A stretch of DNA of 64,000 nucleotides, taken from assembly GCA_963920635.1 (NCBI GenBank), contig OY987300.1, positions 59,744,915 through 59,808,914 on the forward strand, written 5' to 3'. Each line of letters starts with the position of its first letter. Position 1 is the stretch's first letter. The notes under the pieces were generated by a model. The model did not search any database, was not told the DNA's origin, and saw only the letters and a program-made list of their open reading frames with translations. The DNA is from Pseudeuparius sepicola. Taxonomy: Eukaryota; Arthropoda; Insecta; Coleoptera; Anthribidae. The translations under genes were made by a program, and so were the position numbers. Shown here in pieces: positions 41,290-53,355 of this stretch.

Positions 41290-41563
41290 TAAGCTGTGGT
41301 ATTGCTCTTTAATAGCTTAGCAGTGTGATTTACTAATTATCCTACACTCAGCACTGGGATCACTATGGTTTTCTAGGGTTTTCCATAGTATTTGAGCGAA
41401 TACTATCCTAGTTCTATCGGGGAAAAGTCGGCCCTAGCCGCAAATGGCAACGAAGACAAAATAATAGTAATTGCCCCCCTCCCCCGCACAAGCATTCATT
41501 TGCTTCTGGGGTACTCCTAGTTTGGAGTATTGTGAGGGTGAGAATTGTTATTATTATTATTAT
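41290..41563 (+). mobile_element. SINE-like repeat C with TTA tail, copy 1
   Basis: About 270 bp matching 62473-62750 in inverted orientation and, in part, 55040-55100. Ends with GTGAGGGTGAGAATTG followed by ATT units, which marks a retroposed 3' end. No ORF; internal promoter boxes not identified. Confidence 0.65.
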
Positions 41564-42330
41564 CAGTATCATTTTTGATAAAGGTTTGAAGCCTTTTTAA
41601 ATTATATTTTTTTTATTTATAAACCCCACCGCCTTTTTTTCCAGAGCCACCCTTTCTATTTCTTAGATTTCAAAATTTCTGTTAGCATCTTATTGACAAC
41701 TGAGAGCTTCCCAATGATATGTCATAAATCATATATTATCATATTAAAAAAATACAGAAAATGGCTCTGAAAGGGAGGGCGCCACATAAAGTAAATAAAT
41801 ATATCTGCTGGTGGAAACCCTTTGAATTATATAAAAAATTGAAATTGCGTCCTTTTTCAAAAACAGTTTCTTAAATTACGCGATGTGCGTTTTTTTATTA
41901 GAAGAAAATATGTAATTTCAATTACATGAAGTGGACTATCAGCGGTCTGGAAAATTGTGTAAAATAATATTAAAATATAGATTCTTTTAGTGTGTTTGAG
42001 TGATATTTACAAAGGCAAAAAGTAAGCATAGCTCTATTTAACATCATTCTAATTTAAAAAAGGTTTTTTTCTACTCCTATGCTAGTAACATACCTATTAA
42101 GTGACGGTTTAGGTTATAAGTAAGTTCATTGTTACGAACACTGATACGTAATGACTGACACGTAATGACTCACACGTAATAAAAAAAATTACGTATCTGT
42201 TCTTAATTAAAACGCAATTATCACGGCTGCCTTGTTAGCGCGGCATCCGCGTCACCATAGCAACTAACCAACAATTGTTGCCTGACAGATAATCAGAAGT
42301 ATAGTTTATCTATTATAATATTTTTTTCTT
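41564..42330. other. Cadherin intron, nothing recognised
   Basis: AT-rich sequence with a block of three TGACACGTAATGAC-like repeats at 42144-42180 and no gene. Confidence 0.35.
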
Positions 42331-42935
42331 GAAATCGGCATTAAAGTGTCCCAAAATCGTCATTAAAAGCACAGAAATCGTACAATAATGGGCTACATTA
42401 TTGTACGATTTTTTCAATAAGTAGGCCTTGGGCCTTGGCGAGATGTAAACGTCAAACGTCAGACGCGGAGAAATCGATCGTTAAAAGTGACCAAATATTC
42501 AAAACCCGGCCGATAAAGGCCCATTTAACTTTTCGTACACATTGCGAAAGTGTTTCCTATAGAAGCGCAATCCTTCAGTCTACATATTTTAGTAAATTTG
42601 AATATCAATAGATTTGTTGTGTAGGCTGCACAAGAAGCAGCAGTTTGGTTTTTCTGTTCGAAGGTGCCGTACGTCATTATACTTGTCCTAGGTAGAGCGA
42701 TCGGTAAAGTCAAGCAACGCCGCGCGTAGTCGGTTCGTGGACGGGTGATCCCTTATTATTATTTTCTTGCCTAATAAAACATTTTTTTTCCGATTTCAAA
42801 AAAAAAATAATATGTACCTCGGCACTGAAGTTTTTTTATGACTCATGTGGTTTATTTGCCTCGGCCAGAGGCCTCGGCAACTAAATTCCACATGAGTCAT
42901 AAAAAGTTGAACTTCAGTGCCTTGGTACATAAATA
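42331..42935 (+). repeat. Repeat A, copy 3
   Basis: Same sequence as 26390-26975, including the terminal hairpin GGCACTGAAG...CTTCAGTGCC. It is a single copy here, without the 9-bp array or the CAGGG ends found around the other copies. Confidence 0.8.
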
Positions 42936-42969
42936 ACTATTCTTTCGTCGAAGAAAAATTATAATACAA

Positions 42970-43090
42970 AACTCGAGTTGTAAGCTTATTACATACTCGT
43001 GGAATTACAGCACTCGCCGCTGCGCGGCTCGTGCGCAACTTTTCCACTCATACGTAATAAGCTGTTTACAACTCTCGCTATGTAATATAC
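42970..43090. repeat. Short inverted repeat
   Basis: GAGTTGTAAGCTTATTACATACTCGTGGA answered by TCCACTCATACGTAATAAGC and TTACAACTC, with a GC-rich loop. Non-coding. Confidence 0.6.
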
Positions 43091-43470
43091 TATTAAGTAG
43101 TTCGGTTTAAATTTGTGTCGTACATAATATTTGATATGCTTGTTAATCAAAGCTAAAGAGAAAATGCTAACAAGCTTTTTGTAGGTTATGTAAAGGGTAA
43201 GATGTTCTGGGTTTTACTTTGGGCCAAAGGCCAAACAAGGTATATGTACAACCTTATTGACAAAAATATAAAGTAAGTGTTTCCTTACCTTATTTTTTTT
43301 AGATTTTTTGTGGATAATTTTTCAACTATTTAATTTTATGTTATCTGTGTCAAAATAATATGTATTAGAGTTTGGGGTGGCCCATGGTACAATGTGGTAT
43401 TGTAGCTTGGACCATTTGATAATAAAAAATAAAAACGAATTTTAACAAAATTATGACATTTTACTTTTTA

Positions 43471-43614
43471 TGAATCTTAGTTTCTTCCGGATGGATCCTG
43501 CGTCAGTCTCAGTGTGATCGCCGCGCCCTGAGGATGTCCCGTGCAATCGAGGATGAAAGCTTGGAACGAGAAGTTTCGCTGACGCAGGATCCATCCGGAA
43601 GAAACTCAGATTCA
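43471..43614. repeat. Near-perfect 36-bp inverted repeat
   Basis: TGAATCTTAG and TTTCTTCCGGATGGATCCTG (43471-43500), continuing CGTCAG, are matched by the exact inverse at 43579-43614 with one mismatch. A 72-bp GC-richer loop lies between. Confidence 0.75.
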
Positions 43615-44305
43615 TCTGAATGTGGAAGTTTCCAATCAAGATAGTACCGTTGACTGACGTATTAATAAGACTTCTCACGGCTATACATAGCTTCATATCC
43701 TGGAAAGTAGATGGCGCCTATGGTCAACAATGTAGAAGAATAAGAAATACGCCCCCTATAGGCTCAATGCTAAACTAGTCTATGGGCCATGCCAACAATG
43801 AACAACAACAAAGAACAACGCAGTGTAGACCCGGTGGCTAGCACCGTTCACATGGTGACGATGGCCCATATATTAGTTCGCATAGTCCCGTCGGGGCCTT
43901 GGCATCTTAAATTCAGTCGCCTATAGTACTGTTTAATTTTTTTTTGTACATAACGTCAGCATAACATCTAATTTATGTTGCTAAATTTTATAAAAGTTAA
44001 GTACCAAAAAAGGGCCCTACAAAATATCCGGCCCAAGGTACAGGGTGGGCGAAATTGGACACTTTTAAAGAGAAACTCCTATTTTTGACGGAGATAGACG
44101 AAAACTGATATCGGTGTCTATTAATAAGTATGCGTGCCCTTAATCATTTGTGCAGTAAGCAAAAATACCCTTTTTTCTTTCACAGAAGAGACAGAAGTGG
44201 TAACAAAGTTCCATTTTATTGTTGATTTTTAACTGACAAAAATTCTGAACTAAACTGAACACTCCTTAGTTATATATGGAAGTGAAAGTAAAGGTAGGTA
44301 AGTGC

Positions 44306-45314
44306 CAGGGACTCTTTAAAATAAGGGGACCCAGCATGTCACAGTCTATCACATAGGAAAAGTGAAGCCTTGTTTTCTGTATATCTCCAAGGAGACTACA
44401 TAAGTGGACTGGTACAAGGTTATGTTATATGTCAGTGTCCAAGTGCAATCAAGTTTTATGTGACATGCCAGTGCCATAGATTCCAAAGGAGGCAAAATAT
44501 TTCCCATCACAATTCACAATTTTTAAGTTTTCTAACTTCCAGATAGTCAGTTAAAGGTAATGCGGCCGCCTGTAGTAGTCCCAATAATTGCAACCAGATT
44601 TTTCTTGTCTCACCTTTAGTAATCCTACGTAATTCCCATTACGTGGGCATTACGTATAAGTAAGTAGTTCAAAACAAAAATGGTATTTCCTAAATATTAA
44701 ATTATTAAGCAGGTAGCTTCAGTCAGGTCTTTCTTTAAACAGTTTTTATCTACAACTATAAGTTTATTTTACGTTTGTGAGGTACCTTGGGAGAGAAATA
44801 AAATTACAAAAATGAGCACCGAGAAAAACTACATGATTAGAACTAAGTACAAGACCTAATCTTATTAGTCCATCCCGAAATCTGTGAAAGTTCTTTGGGT
44901 AGATACATTCAACAAGGGAAGAAAGTTCAAGTACACATATTATTACATATGGATTCAGGAACCTGGTAACAAGGTGCAATAGCGACAAATTCTCAAATAA
45001 GCAAAATCAGCACTGACTTACCTTACTTATATTACTTAAATTCCTGGAAATAATTGCAGGAAACCAAATTCAAATATAATATAAATTTGATTCATTTGGC
45101 ACTTGCCATATTCTGTGTTTGTGGACAGAACATTGTCAAGTCATAATTTTTAGAAATCATATTAATTTGTACTAACAATCAAAGTACCTGTTATATCCAT
45201 AGATTCTCCAATAAAATTGCATAGTTGGCATCATTGAGACCATTAGAATGGGGAAAGAAACGGCCTCACTTTGGAAAGTATAATGCTGGGTCCCCTTACT
45301 TTAAAGGGTCCCTG
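44306..45314. mobile_element. hAT MITE, long copy
   Basis: Ends CAGGGACTCTTTAAAATAAG and the inverse CTTACTTTAAAGGGTCCCTG, flanked by the exact 8-bp duplication GTAAGTGC (44298-44305 and 45315-45322). Length 1009 bp, no transposase ORF. Its interior (44765-45150) reappears inverted at 27335-27745. It lies 54 bp from the cadherin exon at 45369. Confidence 0.92.
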
Positions 45315-45368
45315 GTAAGTGCTAATAACATTTTTGCGACACTCTATGTATGCTAAGTAAATACGTAC

Positions 45369-45526
45369 TTTTCAATAACATCTGATTTAATTGGGGTATT
45401 ATCATCTTCAATGAAGTACAATGTGGCTATTGTTTGATTGTCCAACGGTTTGCCATTTATCGAATCTTCTTGGATTTTCATAGTATAACAGTTTTTTCCT
45501 AAAACATCGCCGATGATTTGCAACAT
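45369..45526 (-). CDS. Cadherin exon, membrane-proximal domain part 2
   Basis: Acceptor TTTTAG before 45526 and donor AAAA|GTACGT after 45369. It encodes MLQIIGDVLGKNCYTMKIQ and continues to FIEDDNTPIKSDVIE. Start phase 0, end phase 2, completed by the first base of the membrane exon. It is part of the folded domain between the last cadherin repeat and the membrane. Confidence 0.9.
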
Positions 45527-45588
45527 CTAAAACAGTAAATATAATACATATTGGCTACTGATTGATAGAAGTCAATTTTTACACTTAC

Positions 45589-45698
45589 TTCTGTTTCTTT
45601 AGGAGTAACTTCAATTAATGGGTTCTCAAATTTAAAATCCATGGTGTAGTCACCCGTCAAAATTGTGATCGTCACTGAAGTAGTATTTATGCGAGCAG
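45589..45698 (-). CDS. Cadherin exon, membrane-proximal domain part 1
   Basis: Acceptor ATTACTTTTAG before 45698 and donor GAA|GTAAGTGT after 45589. It encodes ARINTTSVTITILTGDYTM and FENPLIEVTPKETE. The first two bases complete a Ser codon with the preceding exon. A 62-base intron follows. Confidence 0.9.
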
Positions 45699-46015
45699 CT
45701 AAAAGTAATAAATTTTTAAAGTAACGCAAATGAGCTCTAGCTCTACATATAAGCTGTATTAAGAAATTTACAAGGTGGAATGGTGTTCAAACATGTACGT
45801 TCTATAATTAATTCGAAATAGCTACTTGATTTTTGCTGATAATTGTTTTAACAGTGTGTTACCATGATACAAATTTGTGTCATGGTGTGTTACAATGACA
45901 AATTTGAAAGTTTTCTAAACTAAAAGTATTTGACAGTTAGGTATCCATCAATTCTGACTAAACAAGTGGCTGCATCTAAGTTCACCAAAGCGCATGCATG
46001 CATTTTAGACTGGGA

Positions 46016-46833
46016 GATAGTGACAGATTTTCGGACGTGATTTTACTCAGTATGCCTTTCAAAGGGCATTATGTTGCGTATGTTATTCTCACAATAATAA
46101 GGTATGAATCAGAGAGTCATCCCGTGTTCTTTATATGGAAAAATGAGTTTTCATTTATTAGAAAAATATGCATTTTGATATGATTTTAGTGTTTTATAAT
46201 GAAGTTCAAAAGAAAAAAATCATCGGAAAACCAAAGGCATACCGTTAACGTGGACCCAAAGGGCTACTATTGTCACGAGAACTTGTATTTTAATACTTAA
46301 TTTTTCCACTTTCTGAACAGGCTGCCAATTTTAAGTATGCAAGTTCTTGTCATAAAACTGCTGAATTAAAGATGGCATACCGTTTGCGCATGTCCAAGTA
46401 CACTTTACATCGAATAAATCGTTTAAACGATTAAATACCTATAACATTCAACTTACTTACTTGGATATGCGCAAACGGTATGCCATCCTTTTTTCAGCAG
46501 TTTCATAACAAGAACTTGCATAATTCTAATTCTCATTGGCAGCCTGTTCAGAAACGTGGAAAAATTAATTATTAAAATACAAGTTCACGTGACAATAATA
46601 GCCCTTTGGGCCCACGCTAACGGTATGCCCATGGTTTTCCGAGGAATTTTCCATTTTGAACTTCATTATAAAACACATGGCAGCCTGACGACAGTTTTTC
46701 ATATGAAGAACTCGGTTGACCCTCTAATGATTCATACCTTATTATTGTGAGAATATAAGGAACATAATGCCCTTTGAAAGCCATACTGAGTAAAAGTAAA
46801 AGTAAAATCACGTCCAAAAATCTGTCACTATCT
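46016..46833. mobile_element. Foldback element, about 820 bp
   Basis: Arms of about 390 bp are inverted copies. Outer ends GATAGTGACAGATTTTCGGACG and the inverse CGTCCAAAAATCTGTCACTATC; inner blocks CTTGGATATGCGCAAACGG. The centre near 46425 has the perfect palindrome AATCGTTTAAACGATT. Related ends occur at 48481-48740. Confidence 0.85.
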
Positions 46834-47329
46834 TATATATCAAGCTGTTTGCAAGCGCTTCCTTCGCTTGGTAAAGGTGATCCATCCTATTAGGACACTA
46901 GGTACCTACATCAAATGAATCATTCTGCCAAATTAAAATTCCCCATTCTTCCAGAGAATTACAATTCCTTAAAAAACAGCTTGAAAAATCGATAAATCCG
47001 ATGGTGAGAATGAATTAAAAAATGTCACCGTGCTACATGAAGATATCTTCCACTTATAAATAGAATTTCAGAGCCAAGGTAGGAGGTAGGAAATAAAAAC
47101 AATTACCCCTAAATTTTGATACTACAAGGCAAAAAGAAACTTTGTTAATAAAAGGTAAAATGTAATACGATGAACATTAGGTACAAGGCCTCTTAGAAAG
47201 CTCACTTTATTTCCATTGAATAGCTTTAAAAAAAGTGTCTTTAATAGATATACAATATTTTAATATAATTTTAAACATAGGTATACAAATCTATAAAATC
47301 TTTATTATTGGAGATAATCGCCTACACTT

Positions 47330-48115
47330 GTTTGTTTAAAAGGCTTTCAAAAACAGCTTCTTTTGACCTTTTTACCACTTTCAAAATACAAATCCAGGGC
47401 CGGCTACGATTTTTTTGTACCCTCTATTATCACATCTGACACAGATGCGTTAATCAGGACACCCCAAAAGCCCCATATACCAAATTTGAACAGAAAGTAT
47501 TCAGGGAGTTCCATTCTACAGAGTGTCAAAGTTGTTCAGAACAGCCGGAAAGTCAAGTGTGCTGTGGAATTCCCTCAAAACTGTTGAATTACTGATTTCT
47601 TTGGGGTCAAAAATCGAGTATATCAAACCGCCCCAGACACTACAAACGAACTGAGTAAAAAACACAGAAGCCTGCCAGTCCATATGAGTCAAGGTGTTTA
47701 TTAATATTTTTTTAATAATTCCAGAGTTCTCTTGACCTGTATAAAGTTTCATAAAAATTCAGCATTTTGAGTCGGCCCAAAGAAACATACCCATTTTTGC
47801 ATTGAATCTTTTGCACACTAACACATAGAGTGGTCCTGTTGACTATACCAATGTACACACTCAACTCGCCAGTTGCCTTTAAAATTCCCATTTTTCTCAA
47901 TTTTGACACTCTGCAGAATGGAACTACCTGTATATTTTTTGTTCAAATTATATATGTAGGGGTTTTGGGGTGTTCTAGTGTTAGATTTTAAATAAAAAAA
48001 TCGATAAATGGTTTTTGTGAAAATCGGGGGTATAAAAAAATCGTATCCGGCACTGGATTTGCATTTTGATAGGGCTAGTCAAAAGAAGCGGTTTTTAAAG
48101 GCCTTTCAAACAAAA
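47330..48115. mobile_element. Foldback element, about 785 bp
   Basis: GCTTCTTTTGAC, CCAGGGCCGGCTACGATTTT and GGAGTTCCATTCTACAGAGTG in the left arm return inverted in the right arm. The centre is near 47720. No ORF is supported. Confidence 0.75.
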
Positions 48116-48480
48116 AAGTTCAGGCGATTGTCTTTTAAAATACAGATTTTATGGATTTGTATATTTTTAAAAGTAGGCTGCCTACTAGATAAATTCGCAA
48201 CAAAATATCACACGTGAATTGTGAATTCTCATGAGAATTTAACGCCCTGTCAATATGAACAAATGAAATGACATAATTTTTTAATATATTACCTAACTAA
48301 TCAAGTAATGATTTCAGCGATAATAAAACTAGATAAGACCGGCTCCTCGCCATGCTGTTTATGACAACAGACCACGACCACGGGCACTGTTGCCAAATGT
48401 TCCTGGTCTACGGAAACGCCTCTATTCATATATGCGTGAATTTAAATGCAGTGTCGTATAATTGACAACCTTTTAGTCAG

Positions 48481-48742
48481 TGGACATGAAAGTAAGAAAG
48501 TAGGAATTTGTACGAGTGGTTTTGCTAATGGGCAAAATAGCCCTCGAGAATAAAATTATTTAGAAAAATTTCCGGTACGAGTGGCATTATCATTGAATAA
48601 GGAATTCTTAATCAATGGTATTATCGATAACAGGCACACCACTTGTTATATTACCCCTGAGAATATAAGCATCCTATTGCCCTCTGAAAGGAATACCGAC
48701 TAAAATCACAACTAAAAATCTGTCACTAACTTCCGACCAACG
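48481..48742. repeat. Fragment related to the 46016 foldback
   Basis: The right end AATACCGACTAAAATCAC and AAAAATCTGTCACTAA resembles the end of the 46016-46833 element; the rest is diverged. Intron sequence around it (48116-49106) otherwise shows nothing. Confidence 0.45.
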
Positions 48743-49106
48743 ATATGTATATCGTTGCTCCCGACCTATAATTTTGAAACAAAACAGAACCGTTCAGTAA
48801 ATTATCCAATGGAATATACTGGTAGGCGCCTTTAGAATCGTCGCCTGATCTTCATACCTCTGTTATCCACTTGAGACTTTTTTGCCTTGAAAATTTCTAT
48901 ACTCGATATAGTAATAAAACTACGAATTCGTATAAATTTTTGGACTTACTTTTCGTGAAAACAGAGGTGTTATCGATAAGACGCCTCTTTTATCGGTATA
49001 CTTTAAGGTTTTAATTACGTTTGAAAGTTAGGGGTCAAATATAAAAAATACAAAAGTTAATTGCTTCATTCTCTGCAACGGATATATCGATTTTTTGCAC
49101 ACATAC

Positions 49107-49326
49107 AGTTTCCATAAGCATCTTCATTGTCCTCTACTTGTACATCGAAGGTGAAATAGCCTGTCATGGTGGATTCAACTCTAAAATTCAAGGAGATCTC
49201 CCCATTGTCCTGGTTCATTTTAAAAGGCGAGTCGATGTTTTGCAAGCTAGCGCCCACAGGTTGCAGCGTCTCTTGCAGAATTTGATAATGTAGGGCATCT
49301 CTGTCCATCGTGTCTCTGTCGGTAGC
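49107..49326 (-). CDS. Cadherin exon, cadherin repeat (DRD site)
   Basis: Acceptor TTTTCTGTGCAG before 49326 and donor AACT|GTATGT after 49107. It begins ATDRDTMDRDALHYQILQE, with the D-R-D calcium ligand motif, continues PFKMNQDNGEISLNFRVES (the NGEI strand) and ends FTFDVQVEDNEDAYGN. This is most of the last typical cadherin repeat. Phases fit on both sides. Confidence 0.92.
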
Positions 49327-49379
49327 CTGCACAGAAAATATTTTGCATAAACATTCTTGCAAACAAAATAATGAACTGG

Positions 49380-49930
49380 TATACAGGGTTATTCAAACTG
49401 GATGCCTACTCTGGGCAAACGAAAAGAAGAAAAATACACTTGTGGGGTCTTATGGAACCAAAAGAAGACAATCTTTTTGTACCCAACATATCATTTTTAT
49501 TGGATATTAGAGTAGCCCTATTTTTTTCTATACGGGATGTCCCACTTGAAATGGTTATCATTATTTATCTTATTTAAACGGTACGAAATCTTGTACAAAT
49601 CTAGGAGATTAGCTTATATACAGTTTGTCCCATATATGGGGCGCGTCATACAACTTTGTTTTTTGGTATGGTACAAATTAATTTTGTCTCATACAATTTT
49701 GCTCTAGGAATCACCCTTAATGAATTATTCAACTGCAAAGGAAAATAAAACCAAACTACGTCCTTAGAAATTCTCTACATTTTATGTAACTCCCTAATTT
49801 TCGATCTTAAGAAAAAACGTTTCAAATAAAAATGAAACGGTACGAAATATTCTACTAGCATTGCAGGAGATTAGCTTGCATAAAGGTTGTTCCATATGCA
49901 CGGGTCTAAATACAAACATGTGATTTGGAT
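49380..49930. repeat. Dispersed repeat related to 63720-64000
   Basis: Contains ACAGGGTTATTCAAACTGGATG at the left and, further on, GGAATCACCCTTAATGAATTATTCAACTG, which reappears nearly unchanged at 63924-63952. GTCCCATAT and TCATACAACTT blocks are also shared. Two copies of CGGTACGAAAT with GGAGATTAGCTT inside suggest an internal duplication. Confidence 0.6.
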
Positions 49931-50405
49931 TTGATATGGGAAGACCTGTATTTTTGTATTTTTTTTTAATTTGGGGTAAAGTTCTAAATTTATTTTATTT
50001 CGTTTTATAATTGTCAGCATTATGCCAGCAATAAAAAAGCTTCAGTTGACACCTCAGCCATCTGGAAGCTGTTTTAATGGGAAATGTATAAAAAGGATAA
50101 TTTGCTGTTTTCTCAGTAAGTTTTTATAAACAATATCATTCCCGAATAAAGCAAAAATGCTTACTTCTGAGAAAAACGGGAGGCAATGGAAAACAATTTC
50201 AGGCTGTCAGTTCTAGTTTAATTGCCATAATATTAGTTTTGTAGCTTTGTAAACTAGTTGCATAAATTACTATTTGAGACGTTGAAAACCAACTCCAAAG
50301 TTGTTTGTCATTTTTATTTTATCGGGATACATATCAATGGACACACGTACCTACCTATGTAGCAAATATTAAACTCGGTCCATTGTTATAAAAAATTATA
50401 CTCAC

Positions 50406-50507
50406 GTCCGCGGTTACGACGCGGGAGCCCGTCGTAGTTGCATCAGTAATCCCGCCAAAGAAATTAATTTTCGTCCATTCCGGCGCATGGTTGTTGACAT
50501 CTATTAC
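50406..50507 (-). CDS. Cadherin exon, inter-repeat junction
   Basis: Acceptor ATTTTTAG before 50507 and donor GAC|GTGAGTAT after 50406. Thirty-four codons: VIDVNNHAPEW, the D-x-N-x-H-A-P linker that binds calcium between cadherin repeats, then FFGGITDATTTGSRVVTAD leading into the next exon. Phase 0 on both sides. Confidence 0.92.
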
Positions 50508-50584
50508 CTAAAAATTTATTTTTATATTTTGTCAGTATGACGAGCAATTTTCTGTTTTGCTTGTTCTGCTTGCTCTATACCTAC

Positions 50585-51001
50585 CTCAACCTCCACAGTT
50601 AAATATGACTCTATATGCATACTTGTTCCGCTGGTTTCATTTGTTGCTAATATCATTAAAGTAAAGCTTTCGTCTGTGTCAAAGTCCAATGCTTCTTTTA
50701 GGGAGATAATTGGCAGTTCTTGTGTCTCAGACAGATCAAATTTATCGGTATCATTTAGCAAGTAGTAGAAAACTGACGGTTGGGTGGTAAGACCCGGGTA
50801 AAAAGCTTTCTTTTCGTTCGGAAGAGTAATTTCCTGTGTAGCGTCATCTTCTAAAAATTTTACGGACCAGGTCCTCGGCTCTGGGAAAATTGGATCTGCT
50901 GCGTTGTCCAAAAACTGGGCGTATATTATAGTTGTGGCTTCATATGGCTTCTCGCCATCAAGAATACCTCTATCACTTATAAAAGATGCCTTAATTTCAA
51001 A
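50585..51001 (-). CDS. Cadherin exon, large repeat exon
   Basis: Acceptor TTTTGTTGCAG before 51001 and donor GAG|GTAGGTAT after 50585, 139 codons. It encodes the end of one cadherin repeat (FEIKASFISDRGILDG, TIIYAQFLDNAADPIFPEP) and most of the next (WSVKFLEDDATQEITLP, ALDFDTDESFTLMILATN, SYLTVEVE). A 77-base intron separates it from the next exon. No stop or shift. Confidence 0.92.
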
Positions 51002-52674
51002 CTGCAACAAAAAATTAATAGCTGAAAATGAAATAAGTGCACGAATTTGCTGGTCCACTCTATCTGAAATGCCAGAGTGGCCAAGGTACTGATTTAATAA
51101 CGGGTCTTGTCTGTCGACGATAGAAGAAGCCCGTAGTTAATATAGATAGATGGTGGTTTAGTTTTAAATTTATAAGCTTGTAGGGTAGATATATCACCTC
51201 TAAATAATTAACTTCCTTGTACCTAGAACATTATAAGAGATGAAAATTATATCATCAATTTTTTAAAGGTGATGACCTGACCGTGAACAAACCAGAAACA
51301 GTTAATCCGGCGACGCGACGTGCGCATCCAAAACGTCAACTTTATAGATCAAATGGGATATAAACCAATCCTGTTTACCGCATGAGACTATTTCAGTTCC
51401 AATGTGATTTGGCACGTTACTCCAAAAGGATTATGTCCCTTTTCATTCTCAGAATTAAAGTATACAGTGTGGCTCCGTATTGTACCTATGTTGGAGAGGG
51501 ATTTTATATTCTTATTTCTATTTTTGTAGCAAAAAGTATCGCTTGCTAAAAATAAGACTCGACTAGCGAAAAGAACTCTTAAAAAATTAAGAAACGTGAA
51601 ATTTGCACACGGAAAACGAACCTTTTTTGCATGTTACAGATAAAACCCTAAAGATTTTCGCTATTGAATTAAAGAGGGTGTCTAAATAAATAAAAAGAAA
51701 TTTATCCAGATATTCCAAATTAGAAAAAAATGTGCCGGCAAAGATACAATCTGTCTTTACTATTTGTCAACTCTTTGGTATTTTCTACAAAAGAAAAAAG
51801 AAAGCAACTACTTCTTCGTTACTGCACAAATGTTTATGGGTCCATAGTTAACAAAGAAATAGTATATTTCATTACGGGTCTGGAAATAAAGATTTTTCCG
51901 TGTGCGCGTGACAAAGGGAAGTCATGCAAGCAAGGACAAATCTATTTCTGGACGTGTAATGAACGATATTTTTTATTATACTTCTTTGAAAACGGAAACT
52001 TAAACATTTTATCGGCATAAGTATTATAATAAATTTAATTGACAAAAAATAAACAATGCAGACAATATAGTGTTTGGTATGTATGATGCGTTTCCATGGT
52101 TACTCTCAAATTATTTCAAAGGTGCTTTGTTGTAAATTAGTTATTGTCAGACGATAAGGTGCAAAAAACGTCCAAAATATTACAGAAATATATCTAAATA
52201 TTGAAACAATTACGAATTAAAATAATCATATGTTAAATATCAGAGAGCATATAGAGTTTATTAAATTTAGTTTACTTTGCTGTATATTTCTATTTTAAAG
52301 CCATATATTGCATGCATAATGTGTACCAAATTTTGTTGGAATTCCTCAACGGGCTCGAAAGAAATTAGAAAAATATGTTATTTTTGGAAAATTTTCGACA
52401 CCCTGTATATGGAGAACCAAGCGTTTTTGAGCTAATGTTTATTAGGCATATATGTATTGTGCTTATTTTAGCGAATTCTACTTTGTGTTTTCGGCTCTGC
52501 CTTTAGATGCGACTCGCTCTGTATAAAGTGTTCCATTTAAAAAAAACTAAAAAACAGAAGTCTGGTTTGCCAGGCATTTGCGAAAAACCCTGTATACAAT
52601 TTCTTACTGTCCCAGAAAACCGCATACCTACTTGGGAAAACTTTCCAATTACCGAGTAGTCTATTTTTATAAGT
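51002..52674. other. Cadherin intron, mostly unrecognised
   Basis: AT-rich. A CGACACCCTGTATA at 52388-52401 is an end of the ACAGGGTGTCG type seen elsewhere. The ORF at 51730-52020 has no recognisable domain and is probably chance. Confidence 0.35.
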
Positions 52675-52862
52675 TGTGCCACAACTTTCTCAACCTTACA
52701 AGCCCCGTGCAAACATGTGGCAACGCCGCAGCGGGTCGGTTCAACGGGTCTATGCAGTATAGAGCAGTCTGCATTTTGGCTTAGTTAATCTTTTCTAATA
52801 AAGGTTCAACCCTCTTTTTAATTATAATTAGATACATTTGTGAACTTTGTTTCAATAATTTG
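52675..52862 (+). repeat. Dispersed repeat X, copy 2
   Basis: Inverse of 16828-17010. It runs on without the LTR that truncates copy 1. Confidence 0.75.
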
Positions 52863-53355
52863 GTACCTAAGTAAGTTTAGGTACGTTTGTTTAACCGACA
52901 ATAAAGCAGTAACAGGTAACAAAATATACACAGAAGTATAAGTATTTATAATAAGTACGATTCCTGGTGTGGGTAGGTACATTTTCGACAAATAATATGG
53001 TAAATTGGGGAAATAGGGGGTATTACATTTTGTTGTAAGTCGAATTTTTGTGAGAATTTTTCGCAAAGTGCGCCTATCTTCCCTTATGGTTAAATTTTCA
53101 TAAAAATACAAACAAGCGAACAGATAACAGCATGTTGTGAAGGAGAGTAATCTCTTCTGATTGAAATGGCAGTTAGGGTCAATTAGGTAAAGAAACTTTT
53201 GCAACAAATGTTAGAAAGCTCCTTTAATTTTAAAGGGTACTATAGTTTATTCCTAAATTTTCGGCCTTTGGAAAGCCCAAAACGAATAAAAGTTGACCGC
53301 TTGCCGTCAAGCAAAGAAAACCTAGCTACTTCAAGTTATTATTACGATTACTATA

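Noticed and set aside
51730..52020. 96-codon ORF in cadherin intron
   Set aside because: Opposite strand to the gene, no recognisable motif, surrounded by low-complexity DNA.
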